Part shown: positions 23,801-35,048 of the stretch, one piece after another | Layout of the letters: every line of letters starts with the position of its first letter | How positions within the stretch are numbered: position 1 is the stretch's first letter | From: Chamaecrista fasciculata | Taxonomy: Eukaryota > Streptophyta > Magnoliopsida > Fabales > Fabaceae | DNA length: 64,000 bases | Assembly (NCBI GenBank): GCA_003254925.1 | Contig: QANZ01006230.1 | Location: 4,001 to 68,000, forward strand | Direction of reading: 5' to 3' | Made by a program: the position numbers and the translations under genes | The notes under the pieces: generated by a model | Told to the model about the DNA's origin: nothing | What the model saw: the letters and a program-made list of their open reading frames with translations, nothing else | The model's database searches: none

Positions 23801-24515
23801 CAGTTGTTTGGAAGACATAAATCCTAATATTCAACTTATTCACAGCTCGATATGATTTTATGTTCTAACAGATAGCAATACAAATTATGACCTTGAATAA
23901 TATGTATTCACTATTAAACATAAATTACATTTGCAAAGCAAACAATAGCGGTAAATTACCTCAACAATGTTGCCAACTAAGTAGGGCAACTGTTTATTGA
24001 GCTTAATCTTCTCCTGATTCTCTTTTATCTTCTCCTTGTATGACTCCAATTCTAGATTAGTTCTCTGCAATTCTTCCTACAATGATAAATCAATAGAGGC
24101 ATTCAGAACTTCAGAATATCATAAATGGAAAAAACCAAAACTGACAGTATAGACAAGACCTCTACTCTCGTTTAAATAAAATAAAAGAAGGCAAAATATA
24201 AACTCAGAAGTCAGAACATAGACAAATCTACAACTTATAAACTCTTCCAAGAATAGCAATTTTCTTACTTCAAAAGCGGGAAGACGAAATCAGTAAAATC
24301 AAACCTAAGTAAACCCTAAGTCCCTAACCGGTAAGATGGAAGTGCAAAAGCGAAAACAAAAGAGAAAAAATATAATAGACTGAAAAGAGAGATCGAACCT
24401 TGAGGATGCGAATCTCGTTGTCGAGAAGACGAGAAGCTCTGACGATGTCGTCGGCTGTCATGGAAGCCAACTGATCATCTTCGAAACTAGTGTCCTCTGC
24501 CATGGCGGTCGCCAT
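20894..24515 (-). CDS. RPT5: 26S proteasome regulatory particle AAA-ATPase subunit RPT5 (6A)
   Basis: Exons in coding order: 24515-24399, 24076-23960, 23301-23194, 22975-22784, 22699-22508, 22277-22159, 22057-21970, 21569-21450, 21367-21227, 20971-20894 (1272 nt, 423 residues). A coiled coil (about 30-75, [20 protein letters not shown]) leads into an OB domain. The AAA+ module follows, with Walker A GPPGTGKT, Walker [12 protein letters not shown], sensor-1 [12 protein letters not shown] and the arginine-finger segment RSGRLDRKI. The C-terminus YYA is the HbYX tail that docks into the 20S core and opens its gate. It is one of six ATPases that unfold ubiquitinated substrates. Two in-frame ATGs lie at the start (24515 and 24503); the upstream one gives [10 protein letters not shown]. 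Confidence 0.97.
21590..21830. repeat. Possible LTR-type repeat fragment in an RPT5 intron
   Basis: The intron between RPT5 exons 7 and 8 contains a block (gacatcctggagg, then aaacggagtcgccaccaa) that I have the impression of seeing widely in dicot genomes as part of dispersed LTR-element sequence. No terminal repeats or target duplications were found, so this is only a possible old fragment. Confidence 0.25.
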
Positions 24516-25490
24516 CGATTAACAAATTGCAATTTCACAAGAAAAACTCTGGGCACGAAACTAGAAGCAATGTAAAAAAAAGAGAAATAGATTTGAAGTG
24601 AGACAAGGGTTTTCTTTAATAGTTTTGTTTTTCTTCCCTGGAAAATTACAGAGAGGACTTGTTGGAGAAGAAATCATAAAATTCCCTTCTATTTTTCTTT
24701 TTAAATATCCTCCTGTTTTTCTTTCTCTGCGATTTGAGAACAAAGACAAATGATGTGGGCCGAATCGTATTAATTGGGCCAGTGCTTTGTTGCCTCTATT
24801 TTTGTCCAAAAACAAACACAGGTAACAAAACAAATCTGAAATTTCATTGAGATAAACTTTTAATGCCTTCACAGTTAGAAGTGAGAGAGGCTCTAATGTG
24901 ATAATTGGCCATAACGAAACGTCTTCGTGTCTAATTTATTTCTAATATATTTTTACGTATTCATTTTTATGATCTAAATCAAAATTAATTATTACTTAGT
25001 AAAAATATTTTATAACAAATATTTTTTTCAACAAAACTTTCAATTCGATATTTTATGTATTAAAATTATAGAACCACAACCCAATCCACGCCTTATTAAT
25101 AGTTAATACAATTCTAATTTACATGTATTAAAGAAATTCCCCATCAATATATTAAGAAAACCTATTATTTAGTTTTTAGACTCTTGTTGAACCAACTTTA
25201 CATTTGTGCTGAACCAACGAATCAGTCTTATATATTAAATATTGTAATTATCAATGATTTAGTTCCTAAATTAAATTTAATAACAAAATAAAATACAAAT
25301 TCAAGGGTTAATTCAAATTTAAGAATCAAATCATTACAAGAGACCAAATTAACAATAATTAAAAGATTTCAAGAACCAAGTTTTATATTTTAATTATTCA
25401 AAAATTAATTAGATGACTCTTCGTTCAACAATCAAATAATAAGTTTTCTCCTAAATTACTAATTGTATTATGGGTGTGTGTATATACATA
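24516..25490. other. RPT5 upstream region and AT-rich spacer
   Basis: The first 300 bp hold the RPT5 leader and promoter. At 25215-25450 there is an AT-rich degenerate repeat (ttagttcctaaattaaatt...) of the same kind as at 1615-1925. No gene is supported. Confidence 0.4.
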
Positions 25491-26956
25491 TAAGGGACAA
25501 TCTCAACCCATTACTAACCAACCCAACCAATAAATTAACCAACCTAACCCAACTCATTTAAAAAATGGGTCAAGATGGGTTGTGTCAAAATTTGACCCAT
25601 TAAAATTTGGGTTGGGTTGGGTAAAACCCATGGGTTACCCAACTCAATCTAAATTTGTATTAAATTTGTATTAATACTACGTTGTTTCATGAAGGGGTGA
25701 ATATGCAATTTCATTAATTTTTGCAAAAATTACAAAATTCCCCCCAAAAAATTTCTAAATTTACAAAAATGTCCCTCAACCATAATATTTGAGGATTAAA
25801 ATGAAAATTGTAAAAAAATTTGGACCAAAATTGTAATTTTGAAAAATATTAGAAAAAGGATAAAATTACAAATTAGTCCTAAATTTAGAAAATAAATACA
25901 TTTTAGTCCCACCAAACTGTGAGTTCAGTGGAAGGAAGATGAATTTTGCAAAAATCACATAATGCCCCTAAATATTTTCAAAATTTACAAAAAGTCCCTA
26001 GATCATGATATTTGATAGGGGTGAGCAAACCAACCCGCCAACCCGCGAGCCCGTAGAAACCAAACCAACTCGCAGCTATGGGTTTGGTTGGTTCGGGTTC
26101 GCGGGTTGGTTTGGGCTCAAAATTGCCAACCCGCACACTTGCGGGTTGGGTTGCGGGTTCGTAATTTTTCAACCTAACCCAACCCGCGAGCCCGCATATA
26201 ATTTTCTTTTATTTTTTAATTTATTTTTTATACATGTTTATGTATTTTTATATAAATTTTGTATAATTTCTTATGTATTATTAGTTCTTTATAAATAAGA
26301 CATTTTGATTTTAAAATTTACATAATTACATATATGTGTTACATTTACATATGTTATGGAGTATATTTTAATTAATTTATATATATAAAATCTATGTTTT
26401 TTTAACTTTTTTTATGTGTAACTTTTTTTATTCACTACTCACAAATTTATAATAATATTTTTTTTGTTATGAAAATTTTAAAAAAAAATTACAAACTCAA
26501 CCCGCGGGTTCAACCCATCCCAACCCGCAACTCTGCGGGTTGGGTTGGTTCGGGTTAAGTTTTAAAAATTATAAAACCCAACCCAACCCGCAGATTGATG
26601 TGCGGGTTGGGCTGAGATTTTTCCTCAACCCAGCCCGCGCTCACCCCTATTATTTGAGGACTAAAATGAAATTTTTTAAAAATAATTGGGGTCAAATTGT
26701 AATTTTTAGAAATATGAAAAAGGTGGAAATTGCAAATCAATCCAAAATCTGAAAAAAGAATACTATTTAGTCCTAAACTTGAGTAATTTAAAAATTATTC
26801 TAATTAATTAGTTTATAAATTAAATAATATAAATAGTTTAAGATGGGTTCATGGTTAGGTTGGTCAACCCTTAATTTTATGGGTCATGACCCACCCATGA
26901 CCCATTTAAAAAATATAAATGGGTCAATGACCCAACCCAACCATTTGCCACCCCTA
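25491..26956. mobile_element. hAT-like element (outer), carrying a nested hAT
   Basis: The right end reads (minus strand) TAGGGGTGGCAAATGG, followed by alternating 'gggttgggtca' and 'aatgggtc' motifs. The left end has the mirrored 'aacccaacc' motifs from about 25491. Its outermost bases and the 8-bp duplication are decayed in the AT repeat, so the left border is approximate. It is non-coding and carries the 634-bp element at 26016-26649. Confidence 0.6.
26016..26649. mobile_element. Non-autonomous hAT element (inner)
   Basis: Terminal inverted repeats TAGGGGTGAGC are present at both ends, with sub-terminal 'aacccgcgagcccg' repeats in both orientations. The 8-bp target duplication atatttga (26008-26015) / ttatttga (26650-26657) has one mismatch. 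No transposase is seen. It lies inside the outer hAT, so it is the younger insertion. Confidence 0.85.
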
Positions 26957-26983
26957 ATATATATGTAAATATATATATATATA

Positions 26984-27165
26984 TTTTTTTTTTTCGGTTA
27001 AGTCATGGGTATCCTCCGCCTATCCGTATAACGGTCTAAGCGAAGACTAATCCCATTCGAGTCTCAGAGACGAAATGGCCAGAGTCCTCCCAACAATATC
27101 GACTCTAGGGATAGAACTTGGGTTGTAGCTCGCCTAGCCTCTACACCAAACACTTGATAGCATGT
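26984..27165 (-). mobile_element. tRNA-derived SINE
   Basis: On the minus strand, an A box TGGTGTAGAGG (27138-27149) and a B-box-like AGTTCTATCCC (27108-27118) are spaced as in a tRNA head. A body of about 110 bp follows, ending in an A-run (T-run 26984-26994 on the plus strand) next to a (TA)n tract. The layout is that of a plant SINE. The target duplication could not be fixed because the flank is a TA repeat. Confidence 0.55.
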
Positions 27166-27328
27166 TATCAGTAGTTGTATCAGTTTAGCTAGCTTAATTT
27201 TTTTGGAACACAAAATAACTTAGGCACTTAGCGTTATGTTAAACTGATTTTTATTCATCACTAATTAATTCATTGAATGTACAAAAGCAGCATTCACAGT
27301 ACATAAAAATATTGCACCAATTTAAAAT

Positions 27329-28520
27329 TCAAAGCTTCCAATAAACGCCCAATTGATGCAATACGCCAGAAACAAGAGCCCAGAAGAGTATCTCTGCAAA
27401 TATGACATAGAGCAGAATGCCTACTCTCCTTGAACGCCATACTTCAATGAAGATGTGCTTTTGGATCCAATATACCTGTTCAATTAACAAATTAAACCAT
27501 CCATAAGTCATATCTTAATTGAATATGATGTTCATACAGAAGAATATTTAGAAGTGAGGCAGAAAAGTATCCTAAAAAATTTAAAACGGTAATTATCTAT
27601 GTTGATGGAAAGCTTCTCTGAGATCTTAGTAAGAATGAATTACAGTAGAAGACTGAAGAAACTAGAGAATTAGGTAAGTAAAATATACCAATGTATTATG
27701 AGGGTTATCATAATACCACCCATTAATAAATCCTGCAAAGATTCCTTCAGCCGCCATAACATAGACAAGCATGGCGTTCATGCCAATCCATTTGAAAGGC
27801 AAGAACAAGTATTTCATACCCCAAATATCAACCTGGCAGATAAAGTAACCACATAGATGATAAACTTTCAAGCAATAAAGGTAAAGCGGTGACACTGACC
27901 ACATGGGTCAGCAAAAAGCAACCTACGAGATAAAATCTTGAGAAAATCTATTTTCTAATCCCTGAATTTATCTCAAAATTGCGATTTGATCTTTAGATAT
28001 TGGAAATATACTTTTTGGTCCCTGATTTTTTTAATGTTTGTAAAAAAGATAGCAATAAAAAAGTGTATTTCTAATATCCAATGACTAAATCAAATTTTTT
28101 AAATTAATTGGAGACTCAAAAATAAATTTATTCTAAAATATACTATGATAGAAGGTCAAGTGTAAATTCCAGTTTTCATGAAGAAAATAAAAACATACTA
28201 CAATGTAGAAGGCTGAAAAAACTAAGGCTGCTGCTCCAGATGTTACACAAACATAGCTGAGTGTGTACAATTGTTTATTTAATGGAATAGCTGCAGTAGG
28301 AGGAAAAAAAAAAGAGTTGAGGGCATCAGATTATATAAGGGTGGTGGTGACTGGTGAATAATCACTACATAATCAGTTCATGTTGACAAAGTTCAAACCG
28401 TGAGTAAAGTGAAGAATGATTCCCGAAATAAGGAGAGCCATGCCCATAAGAAGCCAATGTCTTAGCCTAGAAGAATGATCCTAAAATGACAGAAGCAAGA
28501 GAGATATCAAGTATTCAGGC

Positions 28521-28552
<32 letters not shown>

Positions 28553-31500
28553 TATCAAGCATTGATCTGATCACTTGTTGTCAAGCACTGAATGTTTGGT
28601 TCAATGACTTCACCTGCAAGTGTACCAGTACATGTCCAAAATGCAGTCCAATAATTGTGGAGAGTATAGCAGATATTGAGCTGCAGTTGCATATTAGCAG
28701 AACAAGTTTTACAACTGGTATGCACAAGAAATGGAGCAGCATATTCATACGTAATAAAATATTCACCAGTGTAGCATTTCAAAGTTCAATGACCAAAGAA
28801 TGACCTTAAAATTCCTTCTGGTTCAAAAGGGGCATAACACCATGAAGGAGCATTAGTTCTGAAAGGCCCTTCATATGGGGAATTATCAGTGCAAGCCTGC
28901 AGCGTTTTGTATAAAAGGGTGGTGAGTGTTTCATATTGATTTGATCGGTGTTAGTCGTTATAATCTACTCACTTCAGATCTCCTCCAAGCTGGACGCTTG
29001 TACATGTGATTAATTCCAAGAACTTTTCGATCAATATATCCGACAGCATTACAGGGGGGATCTAGTTTCCCTCTTACACCACAGGATACCTTACAACAAC
29101 AGAGAAAACATATTAGAGAGGAAGGGAGAGAAAGAATATTTCCATGATATAAGTGGGGTGTACCCCACGAATAAAATAAACTTTCATATCAAGTACTCCA
29201 CACCCATAATATGTAAATCAGAAGACAGTAAAGACAAGGAGTGAAAGTTTATTGTGTAGAATTCAGAAGTTGCAGAGACAGTTACAGTGAAACTTTTGCC
29301 ATTATATATGCTGTCTGGGTTATGGACAGTGAATTTCCAGTCTGAAACATAAATTCCATATAGTAAAGCCATGTAGACAATAAGTATGCTTGCACCGACC
29401 AGCCTGAAATTTTAAGGACAGATAAAATGTTAGAAGAAAGTTCAAATTCTCAATCAACCCGAAACCAGCATGTATTTTTTTTCTTTTAAAATGTGCATAG
29501 GCCCCTGAAAAGCCCAGAACCATAATATCACTGACTAACCAGTGCCAATAATATAATTTGAATATTGAAAGTTGGGTGGGTGCCAGATCTTCAGATTGTA
29601 CATTTTTTGAAAATATTTCCACCAGTGCTACAACCAAATAAGCCAGGGCAATTCTCTACAAAGGCGCAATCAGAGTTTGCTTAGTTTATATTCATTTCTA
29701 TTTTATAAGATCAGCTACATACAAGGGTTTTTTTTTTTAAAAAAAAAGGAAGACCAAATTCACCTGAAGAATGCCACACCACCTTATGTGTCTCATGTCA
29801 ACTCCATATGTTAGATTGTCAGGAGCATGTGAGTAACCACCTTCATCACATATGGCGGTCAACTTTGACATTATAGCTTAATGATGTTTATCAGGAAAGG
29901 ACATGTGACATGGATTTTAGCATCAATTATTAGTAGTCTTCTTTCTCTTTTTCCTTTTTTCTTTAAAGAAAAGAAGACTAAAGGCCTTTTTAAGGAAAAA
30001 ATAACAAAAACAGATTACAAGGTAAGAGACAATTAATCGTTTCCTAGCAGACCATCACAAGGAAAAACAGAGATAGTCATGCTAACTTCTAGTTCTAATT
30101 TCTTATCCACTACCCAAGTCACTAATTGAAAGGTACTTGTCCACTTGTTAATATAAAAAAGTAAAAAACCATCGTTTCCCATTAAAAGTTTCATTCTTTT
30201 GTGTTTAGGAGACAGAAGGCCTTTGATAGTTGAAAGTTGGAAGAGAGGCATGATAGCAAACTGGAAATTAAACTCATGTACATCAAGGTCTTGGGCACTT
30301 GTAGGTGATGTGTCATCTAAGTGAAGTATCTTCGATATTATAAGCACATTCTGATTCAGAATGACTTCCACATGAATAATTAATTATCGGAAGATAGTCA
30401 TAATAGGTAAAACTTGTGTAATCACTAATCACTGATTTGATAGTTCATATTTGCTGATCCCCTTTCAGACATGAATGCTATTAAGTACAGCAGATATTAA
30501 CTGTTTTCCCAAGTGTTTGAGAGGAAAAGCTAACCTTGTAAGAGCAGACCCCAAAAGAGGAGTTTAAGTGTTCTGACCAGCACTTTTTTAACAGCTAGAA
30601 GTCTATTTGGTATTCTCTGGAGAATAAAATAGAAGCATGTAAGCACTTTTAGAGATTCTAGAGTCTAGACCACCTTACTTACATTAAAGGCAAAAGTACT
30701 AATTTCGTCCCCAAACTTTACACCAACTGTCAATTTCGTCCCCGAACTTTTTTTTGCTGTCAACTTCGTCCCCAAACTTTACACCAACTGTCAATTTCCT
30801 CCCCAATCTTTTTTTGCTGTCAATTTCGTTCCCAAACTTTACATCAACTGTCAATCTCGTCCCTGATCTTTCACATTTTTGTCAATTTTATCCTTTGACT
30901 AACTTCTTTTAATAAATTAACGATAGTCTGCATCCTGTTTTTGAATCTAAGTTAGGATTTGAGTTTCTTTTTTTATCAATTTTACATTATATATCGTTAG
31001 TCACATAGATTTTGTCATCAATATTTGGCTAAAGGAAGAGCAAAGGATAAAATTGACCAAAATGTGAAAGATTAGGGACGAAATTGACAGTAAAAAAGTA
31101 TTGGGGATGAAATTGATAGCATGTGTAAAGTTTGGGGACGAAATTGACAGTAGAGAAAGATTGGGACGAAATTGACAGCAGGTGTAAAGTTTGAGACAAA
31201 ATGAATACTTTTACCTACATTAAAATATACAACTAACCTTTAGAGCCAGTGGAATAGCCATCCCTACAATGAACAAAAAGAATGGCATCACAAAATCAGC
31301 AAGATTGCAACCACTCCATGGCGCATGTCCAATCATAGGCCATTCACCACCAGCATCATCTACCAAGATCATTAACTACATCAAATAAATGAATTCAGGT
31401 ATAGCAGCACTTTTGCCAGCAAATAGAAAGTTAAATCCAACTTTTAAATTTTGAGCATCTTATAACACCTTTTAACAATCTTCACTCATTAATTAATGCC

Positions 31501-31717
31501 CTTCTCGTTCTGATAATCTACCAATTGTATACAGAATGATGAATATGATGAGAAATAGAAGAAGCAGATGTACCGCGACAGTGAGACCTCGGAAAATATC
31601 GAGTGAGGCGACACGCTTTGGCTTATGCGGCGGCTTCTTGTCGGAAACCCTTGTTTCTGAAGCAGCAACCATAGTGACAGTGTGCTGAGAAGATTCATCG
31701 TCTTTGATTTCTGCCAT
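27329..31717 (-). CDS. Heparan-alpha-glucosaminide N-acetyltransferase-like membrane protein
   Basis: Thirteen exons in coding order: 31717-31574, 31375-31238, 30616-30535, 29840-29764, 29655-29540, 29403-29286, 29089-28973, 28896-28805, 28680-28614, 28480-28399, 28290-28199, 27832-27689, 27475-27329 (1416 nt, 471 residues). A short cytosolic N-terminus ends in RVASLDIFRGLTVALMILVDD, the opening of the HGSNAT/DUF5009 family. GHAPWSGCNLADFVMPFFLFIVGM corresponds to the region holding the acetyl-accepting histidine of human HGSNAT. A luminal-type, Cys-rich loop (SCGVRGKLDPPCNAVGYID, CTDNSPYEGPF) and several further hydrophobic helices follow, ending with GMKYLFLPFKWIGMNAML. The animal enzyme moves acetyl from cytosolic acetyl-CoA to a lysosomal sugar; the plant substrate is unknown to me. 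Intron 2 carries a fold-back MULE. Confidence 0.9.
27950..28137. repeat. Small imperfect inverted repeat in intron
   Basis: The left half (ctaatccctgaatttatc, then gatattggaaatatac) is mirrored by the right half (gtgtatttctaatatccaatg, then aataaattta). This gives a fold-back of about 190 bp inside the intron between exons 11 and 12 of the HGSNAT-like gene. It resembles a MITE, but no target duplication was found. Confidence 0.5.
28531..28552. repeat. (GA)11 microsatellite
   Basis: A short GA tract inside the 133-bp intron between exons 9 and 10 of the HGSNAT-like gene. The sense strand reads TC, so it may serve as part of the polypyrimidine tract. It is flanked on both sides by copies of gagatatcaag(t/c)att. 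Confidence 0.85.
30689..31215. mobile_element. Fold-back Mutator-like element in HGSNAT intron 2
   Basis: A perfect 9-bp target duplication tacattaaa (30680-30688 and 31216-31224) flanks a 527-bp element. Its ends are GGCAAAAGTACTAATTTCGTC and the complement of GGTAAAAGTATTCATTTTGTC. Each arm is a tandem array of about 50-bp modules 'gtccccaaactttacaccaactgtcaatttc'. The core (about 30880-31020) is AT-rich and non-coding. The element lies in an intron of 621 bp, most of which it makes up. Confidence 0.88.
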
Positions 31718-32470
31718 AGTTGGATTTTCTGTTAGCTTCTGTAATCTCCTAATTGAGCTTCTCGGATAAGTGTCCGAAGAAAAAATGTGTTAAGAAAATC
31801 CATGTGAGTCCAAGCAATGAAGTTGGAGTATCGGACTTGTGTGCTCCTTTTGGACGCTAGTCATTATTCATGATTTGATTCCCATCTTATAATATTAGGA
31901 TATGAGATTTCACGCGATGCTATCGCCATTTTTTAATTTTAAAAAATAGTAAATTTGTATGTATGTCAGTTTCAGGTTGGATACAGCCTTGAAGGCTTGA
32001 AGGGACAATCTATATATGTGATACATGATTTGTCTGTAAGCAAATCCTAATTTAAGATTCAGGCAAAAAAAAAAAAAAAATCCTAATTTAAGAGAACTGG
32101 AGTTACTAGTTCATGCGTAAACTCCTGATTTGTATTATTATAAATAATAGTAGTTATTGACATAAAATATTTGCGAATGAACTCATTCAGAAAAAATATA
32201 TATTGGCAAAACACCCTTTCATACTCCTAACGTTTGCTGTGATTTTCAGTTATGCCCCTAACGTTTCATTTTGTTCAGGCGTGCCCTCAATGTGGAACTA
32301 ACGTTTCAATTATGCCCCCAATTTTGACTCAATGTCCATGTGGCAATTTTTTTTACTTATGTGTCATTTTTTTGGTCTGACTTAAATACGTGGCATGATG
32401 ACTGGACATTCCTTTTTTTTTTTTTCCACCGTGGCATGATGACTGGATTTACATTTTTGAATATAAAAAT
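31718..32470. other. Upstream region of HGSNAT-like gene, with repeat fragment
   Basis: The first 300 bp are presumably promoter. 32208-32345 holds modules of 'cctaacgtttcattttg / ttatgcccc', which look like one arm of a fold-back element related in style to the MULEs described here. No matching opposite arm was found, so it is a fragment. Confidence 0.4.
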
Positions 32471-32499
32471 TGAGTAAACTAGCAAATCAGTCCCTGAAT

Positions 32500-33405
32500 T
32501 TACATTTTTCATCATCTGCATTCATTTTAGTCCCAAATCCTCAAAATAAAATTGTGAAGTGTCCCAAAAGTCAAAACTCTTCCAAACATTTCAATTTAGT
32601 CCTTAAAAGTATTAAAAACCCTAAAACCTAAACTCTAAACCTTAAAACTATAAACTCTAAACCCTAAACTCTAAAATTCTAAACCCTAAACCCTAAAAAA
32701 TCTAATTTGAGCAATTAGGTCTCTCACTCATTCTTATCCCATTATTCTCAATTCCCCCTCTTTTCATCATCTTCATTCATTTTAGTCCCAAATCCTCAAA
32801 ATAAAATTGTAAAGTGTCCCAAAACTCTTCCAAACATTCCAATTTAGTCTTTAAAAGTATTAAAAACCCTAAAATCTTAAACCATAAACCCCAAACTATA
32901 AACCCTAACCCCTTAACATTCTCTCACTCGATTCTTTAATTTCTGGGTTTGATTTTAAGTTCACGACCATTTTGGGCGTCGCAAGATTCATTCTTCATTT
33001 CACATTCTCAATCAATCAACCAATATGAGACGAGCTTCTTCGAATCTCAACGAGAATTCGAGAAATTTTTATTTCCTAGGGTTCGAATTCGAATTGGGGG
33101 CGAAAATATTGGGTTTCTTTCAATTTCGAAGAAATTTCGAGAGAATTCCCGCGACTGACAATCAAAACTCGTCGCCGCCGTCGTCGTTTACCCATTTCGA
33201 CCGTTCGCTTTTGAGTCTCCGTCGCGACCATCAGGTTCACTCCATTAGATCTTGTTGTTCTTCGATTGCGAGACAAAAGGGCGAGGGACCTAATTGCTCA
33301 AATTAGATTTTTTAGGGTTTAGGGTTTTAGGGTTTAGAATTTTAGAGTTTAGGGTTTAGGGTTTATAGTTTTAAGGTTTAGAGTTTAGGTTTTAGGGTTT
33401 TTATC
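32500..33405. mobile_element. Inverted-repeat element with telomere-like arms and GC-rich core
   Basis: Degenerate (CCCTAAA)n sequence at 32611-32721 is mirrored by (TTTAGGG)n at 33287-33404, including the adjoining unique bases ('gcaattaggtc' / 'gacctaattgc'). The left side also holds a direct duplication of about 100 bp (32515-32620 and 32767-32875, 'cattcattttagtcccaaatcc'). The core (about 32940-33285) is GC-richer and gene-like, with CCGCCGTCGTCG. Borders and target duplications are not defined, so the class is uncertain; it may be a pack-type fold-back element. Confidence 0.5.
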
Positions 33406-34777
33406 TCTCAAATCAAGCATTATTATTAATTTTATCGATAGTAAAAATTATTAAAATAAATTTTTTTTTGCTGACGAAATCTTTTTATATATATATATGA
33501 CTTGATTCAGAGATAAGCATATTATGCTTATGAATCCAACTATCTACTGCTCTATCTTTTTTCAGCTTTCAGCCTTTCACACACAAAATTTCTAACCTTT
33601 TTCGACTAGCGTAGCAGGATTTTCTAGTAGGAACTTGCATTGATTAAGACTCGAATGGAATATAAGTAATATTAAGGAGATTGAAATTGAATCTAACAAG
33701 GGCAATTGAATCTAACTGAAGGGGCTAGTCTATGTGAATCGAAATTTAAATCTAGAAAAGATACTCACATTTAGAGTGTTTTAGCGTGTCTCAAAGAGGA
33801 TTATCTCCTTCAAAGAAGATAGAAACAAAACAAAACAAAAAAATAAAGCTTCCCTACCTACTTGCTAAACACAAACTGTGGCAATGTGAAGGTAAAAAAC
33901 AGTATGAATGCAGAGACCAATTTTATTTTTTTTAAGTCTGAGAATGCAGAGACTTCTATTATAAAAGTGAGACCATTATCTGGAAAGAAGAAAAGGATCA
34001 GCCATAATCACTGAATCACTGATGTGATTAAAAGAGGAATCAACAAATCAACCCTTCCCTCTGAAGAAATGCTAATAATATTTCTGGTCAGGAATCATCA
34101 ACCAATCTCCTTATTTATCATCAGAGAGATGCGCTTCTACAAGAGACTCAAGCTTTAGAGTTTGAAAAGCTAAGCTAATGCCTTATGGAGCACATCATTG
34201 TCTGATTTGGCTAAGTTGCATCATTCCAGAGACAGAGCGAAGGAAGGGTGAGAATGCTACCAGAAAGTTTGCATACTAAAAGATGCATACACACAAATAC
34301 AAGTGAGGAAAAAATGGATAACAGATCGGTTTAATTTTAATTCAAACAAGATTCAGATAATTAAAGATTCAGGAAATGAGTCACAGTCACCGTTTCCGGT
34401 GGAAATCGTGAAAAGATTGGATTGGACAAAACTTAAAAGAGAACCAAAAAAGCCGAAGAAGACACAAAAACGGCGCAAAAGCCCTAAAAGGATCCTCTTT
34501 TCTTTAAAAATTTGAAAAGCACGGGAATTTAGAGGAAGCAGCAAAATACTTGAAAAATAAATAGAGTTAAAAGTTAAACATGTGAATATTTCTGCATTGT
34601 GCATTGAGCTATAAGGGACTGACCAGTGTGCCACTGGATAGATATATTTGAATTAGCGAGTGGCTAAGTATGCTAAAGATAAACCCTAGCCATCAAACCA
34701 AAATGCAAACGAGATTATCAATTCCTAGTCTGTTTATAGTCAATAAGTAAAAATATTTCCATGACGTGATCAACAAT
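33406..34777. other. Intergenic DNA before tRNA-Glu
   Basis: No gene, RNA or transposon end is supported. The sequence is AT-rich with purine-rich patches at 33800-33850 and 34420-34520; short reading frames there show no recognisable domain. Confidence 0.4.
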
Positions 34778-34849
34778 TCCATTGTCGTCCAGTGGTTAGG
34801 ATATCTGGCTTTCACCCAGGAGACCCGGGTTCAATTCCCGGCAATGGAA
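34778..34849 (+). tRNA. trnE-UUC: tRNA-Glu (UUC)
   Basis: A 72-nt cloverleaf. The acceptor stem TCCATTG pairs with CAATGGA, and the discriminator base is A. A D-arm with GTGGTTAGGA is followed by an anticodon stem-loop CTGGCTTTCACCCAGG with anticodon TTC, and a T-arm CCGGGTTCAATTCCCGG holding a perfect B box. There is no intron and no encoded CCA, as in nuclear plant tRNA genes. A T-run a few bases downstream (from 34854) supplies the Pol III terminator. It stands alone between protein genes. Confidence 0.98.
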
Positions 34850-35048
34850 AATGTTTTTTATGTTTTGCTTATGTTTTATATTTGAGTTAATTGTACTCCC
34901 AAATATTTTTTACAGTATAATTGAAACTGAGGTACAATTAATAAAAAAAAAAAACATAAACGTTAGCGTTCGTAGTTTTCAAAAAAAAAAATCGTTGATT
35001 GTAATAAGCCTAATTTCAAATCTTTTTTCCTATCTTTTAAAATTTAAA

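Noticed and set aside
26005-26298. 97-codon open frame in the nested hAT
   Set aside because: Its Gly/Trp/Phe/Pro-rich reading comes from the hAT sub-terminal 'aacccgc' repeats, not from a gene.
32611-32721. Interstitial telomere as a chromosome-end relic
   Set aside because: The repeats are too degenerate, and the mirrored copy at 33287-33404 includes non-telomeric bases, so an inverted-repeat element explains it better.
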